NCBI RefSeq assembly: GCF_004761975.1
Contig: NZ_RQII01000040.1
Coordinates: 1-64,000 of the forward strand
Direction of reading: 5' to 3'
DNA from: Planococcus koreensis
Lineage (GTDB): Bacteria; Bacillota; Bacilli; Bacillales_A; Planococcaceae
DNA: 64,000 bases
Shown piece by piece: positions 8,906 to 16,655 of this stretch; the stretch's first letter is position 1, and each line of letters opens with the position of its first letter. The notes under the pieces are model-generated. The model saw only the letters and a program-made list of their open reading frames with translations. It had not been told where the DNA came from and did not search any database. The position numbers and the translations under genes are program-made.

Positions 8906-9004
8906 ATGGAAGCGACTTTTGGGTTCGTGCCGATGCTTGTTTTGGCTGCGATTGCGGTTGTTCTCATCATGGCGTATTTCTATTTGCACCACTGGGCTAA
9001 ATGA
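8906..9004 (+). CDS. Small single-span membrane protein (32 aa)
   Basis: ORF of 32 codons starting MEATFGFVPM, with one hydrophobic helix (about residues 7-25) and a C-terminal LHHWAK. It has a near-perfect ribosome binding site AAAGGAGGTG (8888-8897) and a terminator directly after the stop, so I think it is a real gene. No family recognised. Confidence 0.7.
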   Translation: MEATFGFVPMLVLAAIAVVLIMAYFYLHHWAK

Positions 9005-9017
9005 GTGCCGCCAGAAG

Positions 9018-9043
9018 AGCCGCATCGTGCCATGCGGCTTTTT
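9018..9043 (+). terminator. Intrinsic terminator after the 32-aa ORF
   Basis: Stem AGCCGCA (9018-9024) with TGCGGCT (9033-9039), then T5. Confidence 0.85.
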
Positions 9044-9097
9044 AAATTGGCGGAGTATCTGGAAGAGTTTCCGGACATGGAATGGTCTTGTATGAAT

Positions 9098-9137
9098 CAA
9101 AAAATGCCCTTGCCTGAATGTTTCGAGGCAAGGGCAT
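9098..9137 (-). terminator. Terminator of the nucleosidase gene
   Basis: Twelve-base stem ATGCCCTTGCCT (9104-9115) with AGGCAAGGGCAT (9126-9137); on the minus strand it ends in a T-run (A-run at 9099-9104). Confidence 0.9.
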
Positions 9138-9172
9138 GCAAGTTTAAGAGAAGTCTTACACAAAATACAGAA

Positions 9173-10045
9173 TTAGTTGTTTGAAAGAGTTGAGATGTAT
9201 TCTTTCACGACTTCGTAGACATAGTCCTGGTTAGCCGATGCGGTGTCAGGATTGTACGCACCTTCGTTTGTTTTGTTGTTCGATAAGATGCGGATGCCAA
9301 GAAATGGAATGTCGTAAGCTGCAGAAATCTGGGCAGCGGATGCGGTTTCCATTTCTTCTACAGATGTTCCGTATTTTTCATGGAGCCAGTTGATCCGGTC
9401 CACTTCATTGTTCCAAAAATCAGCAGAACCGATTGTGCCTTCTACTACTTTTCCTTTGGTATATGTATCTTTGACGGCATTGGCCGCAGCCAGCAATCCT
9501 TCATCACCATCGTTATAGCGGATATTTTCAGCATCCGGATCTTCCCCGGCACTTCCTTCTGAAGCCATCAGGTCCATCGGCTTCCATTCGGTTGGTTCGA
9601 TTCCTTCGCCTTCCACCAAATCGCCGGTTTTTAATGCGCCTATATTTACTGAACGTTTGCCGAGCACAATATCAAAGACGTTCAACGCTGGATCATGTCC
9701 ACCTGAAGTTCCTTGGTTGATGATTGCTGCGGGATTGTATTTTTCAATCGCCAATGCTGTAGCCGCACCTGTGTTTGCCATGCCTTTTCCAGTTTTGACA
9801 ACGATGACCGGATACCCTTCCACAGTGCCGCTATAGAATTCAAAAGTTGATCCTGACTCTTCTGCTTTCACATTTTCCAGCCGTTCCGCAAATTTTTCCG
9901 CTTCAATCGGCATGGGCCCTTGAATCAGGATGGGGCGCTGGGGTTTTTCTTTTGCTTCTGTTGCCGTAGTTGAACTGCATCCCGTGAGGACTAACAGCAG
10001 GGCCAGCAACAGGAATAAAATCTGATGCGCTTTAACTTTTTTCAT
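9173..10045 (-). CDS. Lipoprotein nucleoside phosphorylase / 5'-methylthioadenosine nucleosidase-like
   Basis: 290-aa protein of the PNP_UDP_1 (phosphorylase/MTA-SAH nucleosidase) superfamily. Signal peptide with lipobox LTGC (Cys22) places it outside the membrane. Family marks: IINQGTSGGHD (base/ribose pocket), SADFWNN, VEEMETASAAQ (ribose-binding Glu) and IRILSNN. It would release purine bases from nucleosides at the cell surface, which would fit the guanine-type riboswitch in its leader. I start at ATG 10045 (MKKVKAHQ), which has AAGGAGG at about 10053-10059; the longer frame starts inside the leader. Confidence 0.87.
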   Translation of the reverse strand: MKKVKAHQILFLLLALLLVLTGCSSTTATEAKEKPQRPILIQGPMPIEAEKFAERLENVKAEESGSTFEFYSGTVEGYPVIVVKTGKGMANTGAATALAIEKYNPAAIINQGTSGGHDPALNVFDIVLGKRSVNIGALKTGDLVEGEGIEPTEWKPMDLMASEGSAGEDPDAENIRYNDGDEGLLAAANAVKDTYTKGKVVEGTIGSADFWNNEVDRINWLHEKYGTSVEEMETASAAQISAAYDIPFLGIRILSNNKTNEGAYNPDTASANQDYVYEVVKEYISTLSNN

Positions 10046-10091
10046 GATGTATTCCTCCTTGTTGTCAAATACGCTCTCCGTATAGCCAAAC

Positions 10092-10131
10092 AAAAAAGGC
10101 CGAAACAGGTAGCATGTGCTCTACCTCTCGG
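10092..10131 (-). terminator. Leader terminator of the purine riboswitch
   Basis: In the 5' leader of the nucleosidase mRNA: stem from CTACCTCTCGG (10121-10131) and CCGAAACAGGTAG (10100-10112), then a T-run on the minus strand (A6 at 10092-10097). It lies between the aptamer and the start codon, as expected of the expression platform. Confidence 0.8.
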
Positions 10132-10203
10132 ACCCGCAAAGTCAAAGCATCAATTGTCCGGCAAACTACAAAATGCCAAGAATCACCAACATCAATACCC
10201 TAA

Positions 10204-10271
10204 CCCGTAGTCCAGTTCATTTTTGGGAACTTGGTAGAAACACCCAGACCATATTACTGGGCATATACGAG
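10204..10271 (-). ncRNA. Purine riboswitch aptamer, guanine type
   Basis: Read on the minus strand: P1 CTCGTA (10266-10271) pairs with TACGGG (10204-10209); P2 CCCAG/CTGGG encloses the conserved loop TAATATGG; J2/3 is TTTCTACC; P3 is AGTTC/GAACT; J3/1 is GGACTAC. The specificity base (position 74 of the xpt aptamer) is C (G at 10210 on the plus strand), predicting guanine/hypoxanthine rather than adenine. A terminator follows, so guanine binding probably turns the nucleosidase gene off. Confidence 0.92.
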
Positions 10272-10301
10272 AGCTGTTAAGTTTCTTTTTAGTACTTCGC
10301 T

Positions 10302-10330
10302 AATATAACAACCGCCTAAGTGGCAGTCAA
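10302..10330 (-). promoter_or_regulatory. Sigma-A promoter of the riboswitch-controlled gene
   Basis: Minus strand: -35 TTGACT (10325-10330), 17-bp spacer, -10 TATATT (10302-10307), about 30 bp ahead of the aptamer. Confidence 0.82.
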
Positions 10331-10882
10331 GCTAAAAGCGAACATTTGAAACGAATTAACTATTAATAGTTCGGTTTATAGGTGTGAATCCTACCGTTAA
10401 TTATAATTTATTACTATTATTATCGGTTTTAATTCTTTTTGACTATACTTAGTCACTTGGGAAACTGCTTATATAATTTGCTTCGATGGGTTAATGATTT
10501 CCTCGTGTCTTACAAGTTCAACGCCATTGGAAGCTATTCACTTTTAACTTTGGGGGATCGAGGTTGCAGCCGTTCAATCACGTGGGGGTGTTTGAGGAAG
10601 AACAATTCCTTTCGTCAGCAGCTGGTTGCTTTTACTGAAGGAGCCGATTAACGCTTGATTTTTATCTTCATTTTCAAAGCTCGATCGGTTTCCAAGTCCT
10701 CTAATTCACCTATAGGATTCGACGGCAAAACGAAAATTCTTCCAGGCGTTTCATTTATATGTTTATGTGCCGAATAGCTTCCAAAAGCATTGACGGCCAT
10801 GCTTAAAGCAAAGGGTTAAAGGGTAATTCAAATTTTAAGAGGGCTGTCTGGCAGTCCAAAAAATAAAAAACGAAAAAGGAGA
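10331..10882. other. AT-rich intergenic region, no supported gene
   Basis: Short frames occur on both strands, including a 50-codon minus-strand frame near 10660-10810, but none has a ribosome binding site or recognisable product. The promoter of pspA should lie here; I could not find a convincing sigma-W type (TGAAAC/CGTA) pair at correct spacing. The stretch may hold remnants of a decayed gene. Confidence 0.3.
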
Positions 10883-11602
10883 ATGATGATGGAAATCTTA
10901 AAACGTTTCAGAGACATAATGGCGAGCAATATCAACGCAATGCTGGACAATGCGGAGGATCCAGAAAAGATGATCGACCAGTATTTGCGCGATTTGAACA
11001 GCGACCTTGGCAAAGTGAAATCGGAAACGGCCGCCATCATGGCCGCAGAAAAGCGGGAGCGCCGGGAGCTGGAAGAGCTGCAAAAAGAACTGGATGATAT
11101 GCAGCGCTATGCGGTGAAAGCGCTCGAAGCCGGGAATGAAGACGATGCCCGAAAATTCCTGCAGCGCAAAGCCGAGCTTGCCGATAAAGAAAAAGACTTG
11201 AAGACAGCGGCTGAATTGGCGTCAGCCAATACTGCACAGATGCGCGAAATGCATGAAAAATTGGAGTCGGATATCGAGGAGCTGGAATCCCGCCGCGACA
11301 AGCTGAAAGGCAAGGCGGCTGTTGCACGGACGCAAGAGCGCATGAACGAATTCAATGATTCATTCAGCGGAACGGGCAAGACAATTTCAGCTTTTGACAA
11401 GATGGAAGAAAAGATCAATCGGGAGCTTGACGAAGCAATGGCGATGTCTGAGCTGAATAAGAATAAGGACGTCGACATCAAGGATCTCGCGAAGAAATAT
11501 GATGCGGATTCATCTGTTGACCAGCAATTGGATGCATTGAAAGCAGGCGCCGACGTGGAAGCGGAGCTGGAAGCGCTGAAAAATCAGGTCAATAAAGCTT
11601 GA
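10883..11602 (+). CDS. pspA: Phage shock protein A homolog (PspA/IM30)
   Basis: 239 aa, almost entirely helical coiled coil, from an N-terminal amphipathic helix (MEILKRFRDIMASNINAML) through long heptad-rich helices to Ala/Leu-rich C-terminus. PspA/IM30 proteins assemble on the inner leaflet and protect a damaged membrane. Three ATGs lie in tandem; the third (10889) gives the usual MEILKRF start, all behind AAAAAGGAGAATG. First gene of a four-gene unit matching B. subtilis pspA-ydjG-ydjH-ydjI, which is under the envelope-stress sigma factor SigW there. Confidence 0.94.
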   Translation: MMMEILKRFRDIMASNINAMLDNAEDPEKMIDQYLRDLNSDLGKVKSETAAIMAAEKRERRELEELQKELDDMQRYAVKALEAGNEDDARKFLQRKAELADKEKDLKTAAELASANTAQMREMHEKLESDIEELESRRDKLKGKAAVARTQERMNEFNDSFSGTGKTISAFDKMEEKINRELDEAMAMSELNKNKDVDIKDLAKKYDADSSVDQQLDALKAGADVEAELEALKNQVNKA

Positions 11603-11650
11603 TAAAGGCCCGTGCAATGGGATTCTGCAGGCCAAGGAGAGTGGAAAGCG

Positions 11651-12679
11651 ATGGTCACGCATTATAAATGTCCGAATTGCGGTTCGGATATGGCGTTCGA
11701 CAGCGAGTCGGGCAAGTTGTCCTGCCCGAGCTGCGGCAGGCAGGAAGATATAGAAACCTTCCCTCCAGAGAACATAGAACTTACCGTAGAAACGGATGAA
11801 GCAAAAGAATACCATTGCGAGAATTGCGGTGCCGTCCTATTGACGGAAGCGGAAACGACTGCGACGCATTGCAGTTTCTGCGGCGCGCCGGTCGTGCTGT
11901 CGGACCGCTTGACGGGCGATTTCGCTCCGGCCAAAGTCATACCTTTTTCCGTCAGCCGGGAAGAGGCAGAGGCCGCATTCCGCAAATGGACAGGCAAAGG
12001 CCGCTTGTCGCCAAGAGGTTTTATGAGCGGCGACCGCATCAAGAAAATGACCGGGATGTACGTGCCGTTCTGGCTGTACGACATCGATGGCAGCGCTGAA
12101 GTGGCAGCAGTCGCTACACGGACGCGGAGCTACACAACTGGGGATACAATCTACACGGAAACTGAGTTTTACGATGTTTACCGGGATATTGACCTCAGCT
12201 ATTTGAAAGTGCCGGCGGATGCTTCCGAGAAGATGGACGACTTATTGATGGACAAACTCGAGCCGTATGATTATCAGGAATTGAAGGATTTCAGGATGCC
12301 TTATCTCGCGGGCTATCTGTCGGAGAAATACGATTATGATGATGAGTCCCTGTTTTCGCGCGTTGAGTCGAAAATCGTCCCTTACATTGATGCGTACATC
12401 GCGACGACAATATCCGGTTATTCTACGGTCAGCTACACCAATAAACAGATTCATGCCCATAAAAAACAAGCTTATTACACGTTATTTCCGGTATGGATGG
12501 TGTATTACGATTTTGAAAACAAGGAACATACCTTTGCGATGAACGGCCAGACCGGCAAAGTGGTTGGCAAGCCGCCAATCAGCGGAGCGAAGGTCGCAGG
12601 CTGGTTCATTGGCATTGCCGGCGGCGCATTTGCACTGATGAAAGCCGCAGCATACTTGGTGGGTGGTGTTCTATGGTGA
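11651..12679 (+). CDS. ydjG: YdjG-like zinc-ribbon protein of the psp operon
   Basis: 342 aa. Two N-terminal zinc ribbons (Cys7/10/25/28 and Cys56/59/74/77), a middle region with YVPFWLYD typical of this family, and a hydrophobic C-terminal segment (about 315-340) that would anchor it in the membrane. B. subtilis YdjG recruits to the YdjGHI membrane complex with PspA. I use ATG 11651, 11 bases after AAGGAG and giving the length of B. subtilis YdjG; the upstream ATG at 11612 has no ribosome binding site. Its stop overlaps the ydjH start by seven bases. Confidence 0.9.
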   Translation: MVTHYKCPNCGSDMAFDSESGKLSCPSCGRQEDIETFPPENIELTVETDEAKEYHCENCGAVLLTEAETTATHCSFCGAPVVLSDRLTGDFAPAKVIPFSVSREEAEAAFRKWTGKGRLSPRGFMSGDRIKKMTGMYVPFWLYDIDGSAEVAAVATRTRSYTTGDTIYTETEFYDVYRDIDLSYLKVPADASEKMDDLLMDKLEPYDYQELKDFRMPYLAGYLSEKYDYDDESLFSRVESKIVPYIDAYIATTISGYSTVSYTNKQIHAHKKQAYYTLFPVWMVYYDFENKEHTFAMNGQTGKVVGKPPISGAKVAGWFIGIAGGAFALMKAAAYLVGGVLW

Positions 12680-13458
12680 AGCGAATGGCATGGAAAACCC
12701 CTTTCTTGTTGCTGGCATTCATCTGTATTTTCTGGCTTGCCGGCGCATCAGCAGCTTTTGCCGTGGCAGATCAGCACATTTACGATAATGCCGATTTGCT
12801 GAATAGCATTGAAGCGCAGGAGTTAGAAGCGGAAGCGGCAAAATACAGCCGCGAGGAAGATGTCGATTTTCTATTTTTGACGGTGAATGGCATGGAAGGA
12901 AAAGATATCGTGACATTCATGGGCGATTTCTTTGATCAATGGGCGGTCGACAATAGCCAGGAAAACGCCGTGCTGCTGACAATCGACATTGCGAGCCGCG
13001 AAGTGTTCCTGTCCGGTTTCGGCACAGCGGAAACATCGCTCGATGACGAGCGCATTGACCTTGTGCTTGACCGCATCGTACCGGATTTGCAGGCAGGCGA
13101 TTATGGCGGTGCCTTTGAAGAGACAATGGCGGCTTCAAGCGAATACATGGATTACCGCCCCGGCGTCAATCCGGAAAGCATTTTCCTGAAAACGTGGTTC
13201 CATGCCTTGGTTGCGCTAATCCTCGGCGGCGGGATTGTCGGTTCGATGCTTTATAACTCCGGCGGTCGTGTCACCACGACGCCGCGCACGTATTTTGACG
13301 GCAAAAATACGCAAGTGACGAACCGCGAAGACCGTTTCCGAAACAAAACAGTGAGCCGCACCAAAGTCCAGCAGAACAAAGGTAGCGGGGGCGGCTTCGG
13401 TGGAGGCGGCATGACCGGCGGAGGCCGTTCCTTCAGCGGAGGCGGCCGCAAATTCTAA
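12673..13458 (+). CDS. ydjH: YdjH-like TPM-domain membrane protein
   Basis: 261 aa: signal peptide or N-terminal span (about 5-28), an extracytoplasmic TPM domain (about 32-160, with IYDNADLL and VLLTIDIASREVFLSGFG), a membrane span near 175-195, and a short Gly/Phe-rich cytoplasmic tail ending in repeated GGG/SGGG blocks. Part of the YdjGHI complex. ATG 12673 overlaps ydjG; a second ATG at 12685 is possible. Confidence 0.88.
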   Translation: MVKRMAWKTPFLLLAFICIFWLAGASAAFAVADQHIYDNADLLNSIEAQELEAEAAKYSREEDVDFLFLTVNGMEGKDIVTFMGDFFDQWAVDNSQENAVLLTIDIASREVFLSGFGTAETSLDDERIDLVLDRIVPDLQAGDYGGAFEETMAASSEYMDYRPGVNPESIFLKTWFHALVALILGGGIVGSMLYNSGGRVTTTPRTYFDGKNTQVTNREDRFRNKTVSRTKVQQNKGSGGGFGGGGMTGGGRSFSGGGRKF

Positions 13459-13483
13459 GCAATACACGGAAGGAATGAACAGC

Positions 13484-14467
13484 ATGGCATTTTTCGGCAA
13501 TCAATTTGCAGATGTAGTGGAATGGGAAGAATTCAGGGAGGATATGATTTTCTGGAAATGGAACAATAAGGAAATTAAAAAAGGCAGTAAACTCGTCATC
13601 CGCCCTGGCCAGGACGCTATTTTCCTCGACCACGGAAAAGTGGAGGGGATTTTTGAAGACGAAGGCGAATACGACATCGAGTCGCAAATCGTGCCCTTCC
13701 TGTCGACATTGAAAGGTTTCCGTTTTGGTTTCAACAGCGGCATGCGGGTGGAAGTGCTCTTTGTTAATACGAAAGAATTCACCGTCCGGTGGGGAACCCA
13801 AAATCCGATCAACATTCAGGCGCCGGGGCTTCCTGGAGGCATGCCGATTCGCGCGAACGGCACGTTCCAATTCAAAGTGAACGATTATCTCGCGTTAATC
13901 GACAAAATAGCAGGTGTGCGCAACAGCTACTTAGTGGAAGATGTGAAAATCCGCATCACGGCTATTTTGGATCAGCTGTTGATGAAATGGATTCCAAGGG
14001 AAGGCAAGGACATGTTCAACCTGCAGGCGAACGCGCATGAAATCGGAGCCGGCATCCAGGACGACCTCAATATGGAATTGATGGACGACGGCATGAAAAT
14101 CATGGGCTTCCAGATCATGAGTTTTAACTATCCGAAGGAAATCCAAGACATGATCAACAAAAACGCTTCCTACGGCATGGTCGGCGACATGAAAAAATAC
14201 CAGCAGGTATCGATGACCGATGCCATGGCTTCAGGGAAATCTTCCGGTGCAGGAAATGCAGCGGATATGGCCGGTATGATGATGGGCATGGGCATGGCGA
14301 AGGAAATGATGGAAGGCATGAAAGACGGCGGGCAAGCCCAAACTCCGCCAAAAAATGAAGAGGCAGCTTCTGAATCCACTGGCCAGGCTCCAAACTTCTG
14401 CCCGAACTGTGGACAGAAAACCGAAGGGGCAAAATTCTGTTCGAATTGCGGGCAGAAACTGTATTAA
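13484..14467 (+). CDS. ydjI: YdjI-like SPFH protein with double zinc ribbon
   Basis: 327 aa. The N-terminal two thirds is an SPFH/virion-core-like domain (starting MAFFGNQFADVVEW; PGQDAIFLDHGKVEG), then Met/Gly-rich linker and a C-terminal pair CPNC...CSNC of zinc-ribbon cysteines. In B. subtilis YdjI is membrane-associated and needed to localise PspA. ATG 13484 is nine bases beyond GGAAGGA and matches the B. subtilis N-terminus; ATG 13475 sits too near the ribosome binding site. Last gene of the unit. Confidence 0.9.
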   Translation: MAFFGNQFADVVEWEEFREDMIFWKWNNKEIKKGSKLVIRPGQDAIFLDHGKVEGIFEDEGEYDIESQIVPFLSTLKGFRFGFNSGMRVEVLFVNTKEFTVRWGTQNPINIQAPGLPGGMPIRANGTFQFKVNDYLALIDKIAGVRNSYLVEDVKIRITAILDQLLMKWIPREGKDMFNLQANAHEIGAGIQDDLNMELMDDGMKIMGFQIMSFNYPKEIQDMINKNASYGMVGDMKKYQQVSMTDAMASGKSSGAGNAADMAGMMMGMGMAKEMMEGMKDGGQAQTPPKNEEAASESTGQAPNFCPNCGQKTEGAKFCSNCGQKLY

Positions 14468-14504
14468 TAAGCCGTTTTTTCAATATCAATTGCACGGAAT
14501 AAAA

Positions 14505-14553
14505 CCAAATCCCAATCCACGGCAATTCACATTGCCATGGATTGGGATTTTTT
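14505..14553 (+). terminator. Terminator of the psp operon
   Basis: Twelve-base stem AATCCCAATCCA (14508-14519) with TGGATTGGGATT (14538-14549), a second helix GGCAAT/ATTGCC inside, and a T-run. Confidence 0.92.
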
Positions 14554-14642
14554 CCATATAGGCCCTAGGTAACGCTTGTGGAATTCACATTTTGCCTTGA
14601 ATTTTTGCAACAGAATTCCTGTATAACCCAGAAAAATGGTAA

Positions 14643-14656
14643 TGAAAACGGCTACA
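14643..14656 (+). promoter_or_regulatory. Candidate cre site (CcpA) upstream of malL
   Basis: TGAAAACGGCTACA matches the consensus TGWNANCGNTNWCA at all but one fixed position. It lies about 150 bp upstream of the best promoter, so repression by blocking is uncertain. Confidence 0.45.
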
Positions 14657-14800
14657 AAATGTTATTTTAGATTTATCTGAAAATAGTTTAAAATTAAGGT
14701 TTTCAAAGCTTGAAATCGGTTATATAATAGGAAATCAAAACCGAAAAGAGGTGTTTCTTCCCCATTCGATTTTCTCACAAAGAAATACTAGTAAAATGTC

Positions 14801-14829
14801 TTGGTGTTCCTGGCGAATTCTGCTACACT
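14801..14829 (+). promoter_or_regulatory. Possible sigma-A promoter of the malL unit
   Basis: -35 TTGGTG (14801-14806), 17-bp spacer, extended -10 TGCTACACT (hexamer 14824-14829). Transcript would start about 40 bp before the leader ORF. Confidence 0.55.
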
Positions 14830-14871
14830 GGCAACTGGAATTTATTTTTTTATTAGAATTGCTGCTGGACG

Positions 14872-14988
14872 ATGGAAATAAGCTATTATATAGAACAGAC
14901 AGATGGGCCTATTCGCATAGAATCGACGGCTGTAGCCGATTGGTTAGAACAGGATGAAGCCCCAGTCTTTGTGAGGGATCAGTTATGA
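14872..14988 (+). CDS. 38-codon ORF translationally coupled to malL
   Basis: ATG 14872 opens a 38-codon frame (MEISYYIEQTDG...) whose TGA overlaps the malL ATG as ATGA. No clear ribosome binding site precedes it. It is either a small acidic protein or a leader that couples translation to malL; malL itself has only a weak ribosome binding site (GTGAGGGATC), which supports coupling. Confidence 0.45.
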   Translation: MEISYYIEQTDGPIRIESTAVADWLEQDEAPVFVRDQL

Positions 14989-16604
14989 AGAGAAAATGGT
15001 GGAAAGAAGCAGTCGCATATCAAGTGTATCCTCGCAGTTTCATGGATTCGAATGGGGACGGCATTGGCGATATCAATGGCGTCACGAGCAAATTGGATTA
15101 TTTGAAAGATCTTGGCATCGATGTTATCTGGATTTGCCCGATGTACAAATCGCCAAATGACGATAACGGCTACGACATCAGCGATTACCAAGGCATCATG
15201 GAAGAGTTCGGCACGATGGAGGATTTTGACCGCTTGTTGGCAGAAGTCCATGCGCGCGGCATGAAACTGATTATCGACCTTGTCATCAACCACACAAGCG
15301 ACGAACACCCATGGTTTATGGAATCGCGTGCCTCGCTGGATAATGCCAAGCGCGATTGGTACATCTGGAGTGACGAGCCGACGAACTGGGAAAGTATTTT
15401 CGGCGGTTCCGCTTGGGAATACGATCAGGAAACGAAACAATATTATTTGCATTTATTCTCCAAAAAACAGCCGGATTTGAACTGGGAGAACGAAGAAGTC
15501 CGCCAAGCGCTGTATGATATGGTGAATTGGTGGCTCGACAAGGGAATTGATGGATTCCGTGTTGACGCCATCAGCCACATCAAAAAGGATTTGACCGATG
15601 TCCACGATCCGGAACAAAATCTCTATGTCGAAGCTTGGCATAAAATGATGAATGTCGACGGCATCCAGCCGATGCTAACGGAACTGCGCGACAAGACATT
15701 CGCAGGCCGCGACATCATGACGGTCGGCGAAGCGAATGGCGTAAAAGTCGAGGACGTTGAAGAATGGATCGGCGAAGAAGACGGCAAATTCAATATGGTG
15801 TTCCAATTCGAAAGCATGAGCTTATGGGACAGAAAAATCCATGGCATTGATGTGCCTCGCTTGAAAGAAGTATTGACGAAATGGCAGAATGGCGTCGAAG
15901 GCCACGGCTGGAACGCATTGTTCATCGAAAACCATGACAAGCCGCGCATCGTGTCTTCATGGGGCAATGACCGCGAATACTGGCGTGAGAGTGCGACGGC
16001 GATTGCCTGCATGTATTTCTTCATGCAAGGCACACCGTTCATCTACCAAGGGCAGGAAATCGGCATGACGAATGCGCCATTCGAAGAGCTTGAACATTAT
16101 AACGATGTTAAAACGAAAAATATGTACCACTTAAACCGCTCGGCTGGCATGGGACACGACGCAGTAATGACGCTCATCCGCCCGCAAAGCCGTGACCATT
16201 CACGGACACCGATGCAATGGGACGGAAACGCGCATGCCGGTTTCTCGGATGCGGAACCGTGGATGCGCGTCAATCCGAATTACACATACTTGAACGTGGA
16301 AGCGCAGCTGCAGGACCCGCATTCGGTGCTGGCCTTCTATAAGCAAATGATTTGGCTGCGCAAGCACAATGATGTACTAATTTACGGCTGCTATGAATTG
16401 GCAAACGCCGGCCATGATTCGATCTACGCATATAAGCGCCATTTTGATGGCCGGACGGTATTGGTGGCCGTGAACTTAACCGGATTCCCGTGCTATTGGG
16501 ATGAGCCGAAAGACGGCACCATTTTGCTGGCGAATTACCAAGGGCTCGATCCGAAACAATTGCTGCCGTATGAAGCACGTGTGTATGAATTGATCAACAA
16601 ATAG
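14985..16604 (+). CDS. malL: Oligo-1,6-glucosidase / alpha-glucosidase (GH13)
   Basis: 539-aa cytoplasmic GH13 enzyme releasing glucose from isomaltose-type or short malto-oligosaccharides. Catalytic regions are all present: region I DLVINHTSDEH, nucleophile Asp in GFRVDAISHI, acid Glu in MTVGEANG and Asp in ENHDKPR. The sequence starts WWKEAVAYQVYPRSF like MalL/oligo-1,6-glucosidases. Substrate preference between alpha-1,6 and alpha-1,4 cannot be settled by eye. No sugar permease or LacI regulator is adjacent, so it stands alone. Confidence 0.93.
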   Translation: MKRKWWKEAVAYQVYPRSFMDSNGDGIGDINGVTSKLDYLKDLGIDVIWICPMYKSPNDDNGYDISDYQGIMEEFGTMEDFDRLLAEVHARGMKLIIDLVINHTSDEHPWFMESRASLDNAKRDWYIWSDEPTNWESIFGGSAWEYDQETKQYYLHLFSKKQPDLNWENEEVRQALYDMVNWWLDKGIDGFRVDAISHIKKDLTDVHDPEQNLYVEAWHKMMNVDGIQPMLTELRDKTFAGRDIMTVGEANGVKVEDVEEWIGEEDGKFNMVFQFESMSLWDRKIHGIDVPRLKEVLTKWQNGVEGHGWNALFIENHDKPRIVSSWGNDREYWRESATAIACMYFFMQGTPFIYQGQEIGMTNAPFEELEHYNDVKTKNMYHLNRSAGMGHDAVMTLIRPQSRDHSRTPMQWDGNAHAGFSDAEPWMRVNPNYTYLNVEAQLQDPHSVLAFYKQMIWLRKHNDVLIYGCYELANAGHDSIYAYKRHFDGRTVLVAVNLTGFPCYWDEPKDGTILLANYQGLDPKQLLPYEARVYELINK

Positions 16605-16606
16605 TC

Positions 16607-16655
16607 AAAAGAGCCGCATTCCCCGATGCTTACGAGGGGCATGCAGCTCTTTTTA
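16607..16655. terminator. Bidirectional terminator, malL / phosphoesterase
   Basis: Imperfect stem AAGAGCCGCATTCCCC with GGGGCATGCAGCTCTT, T-run on the right and A-run on the left, between convergent genes. Confidence 0.82.

Noticed and set aside
10340-10372. TGAAAC-like SigW -35 upstream of pspA
   Set aside because: No CGTA at 16-17 bp spacing, and it is over 500 bp from the gene.
10439-10651. 70-codon plus-strand frame in the pspA upstream region
   Set aside because: No ribosome binding site, odd composition, no family likeness; nearby minus-strand frames are no better.
14751-14957. 68-codon frame before malL
   Set aside because: It has AAGAGGTG ahead but an implausible Trp/Cys/Leu-rich product, and it overlaps the promoter candidate and the better-supported 38-codon frame.
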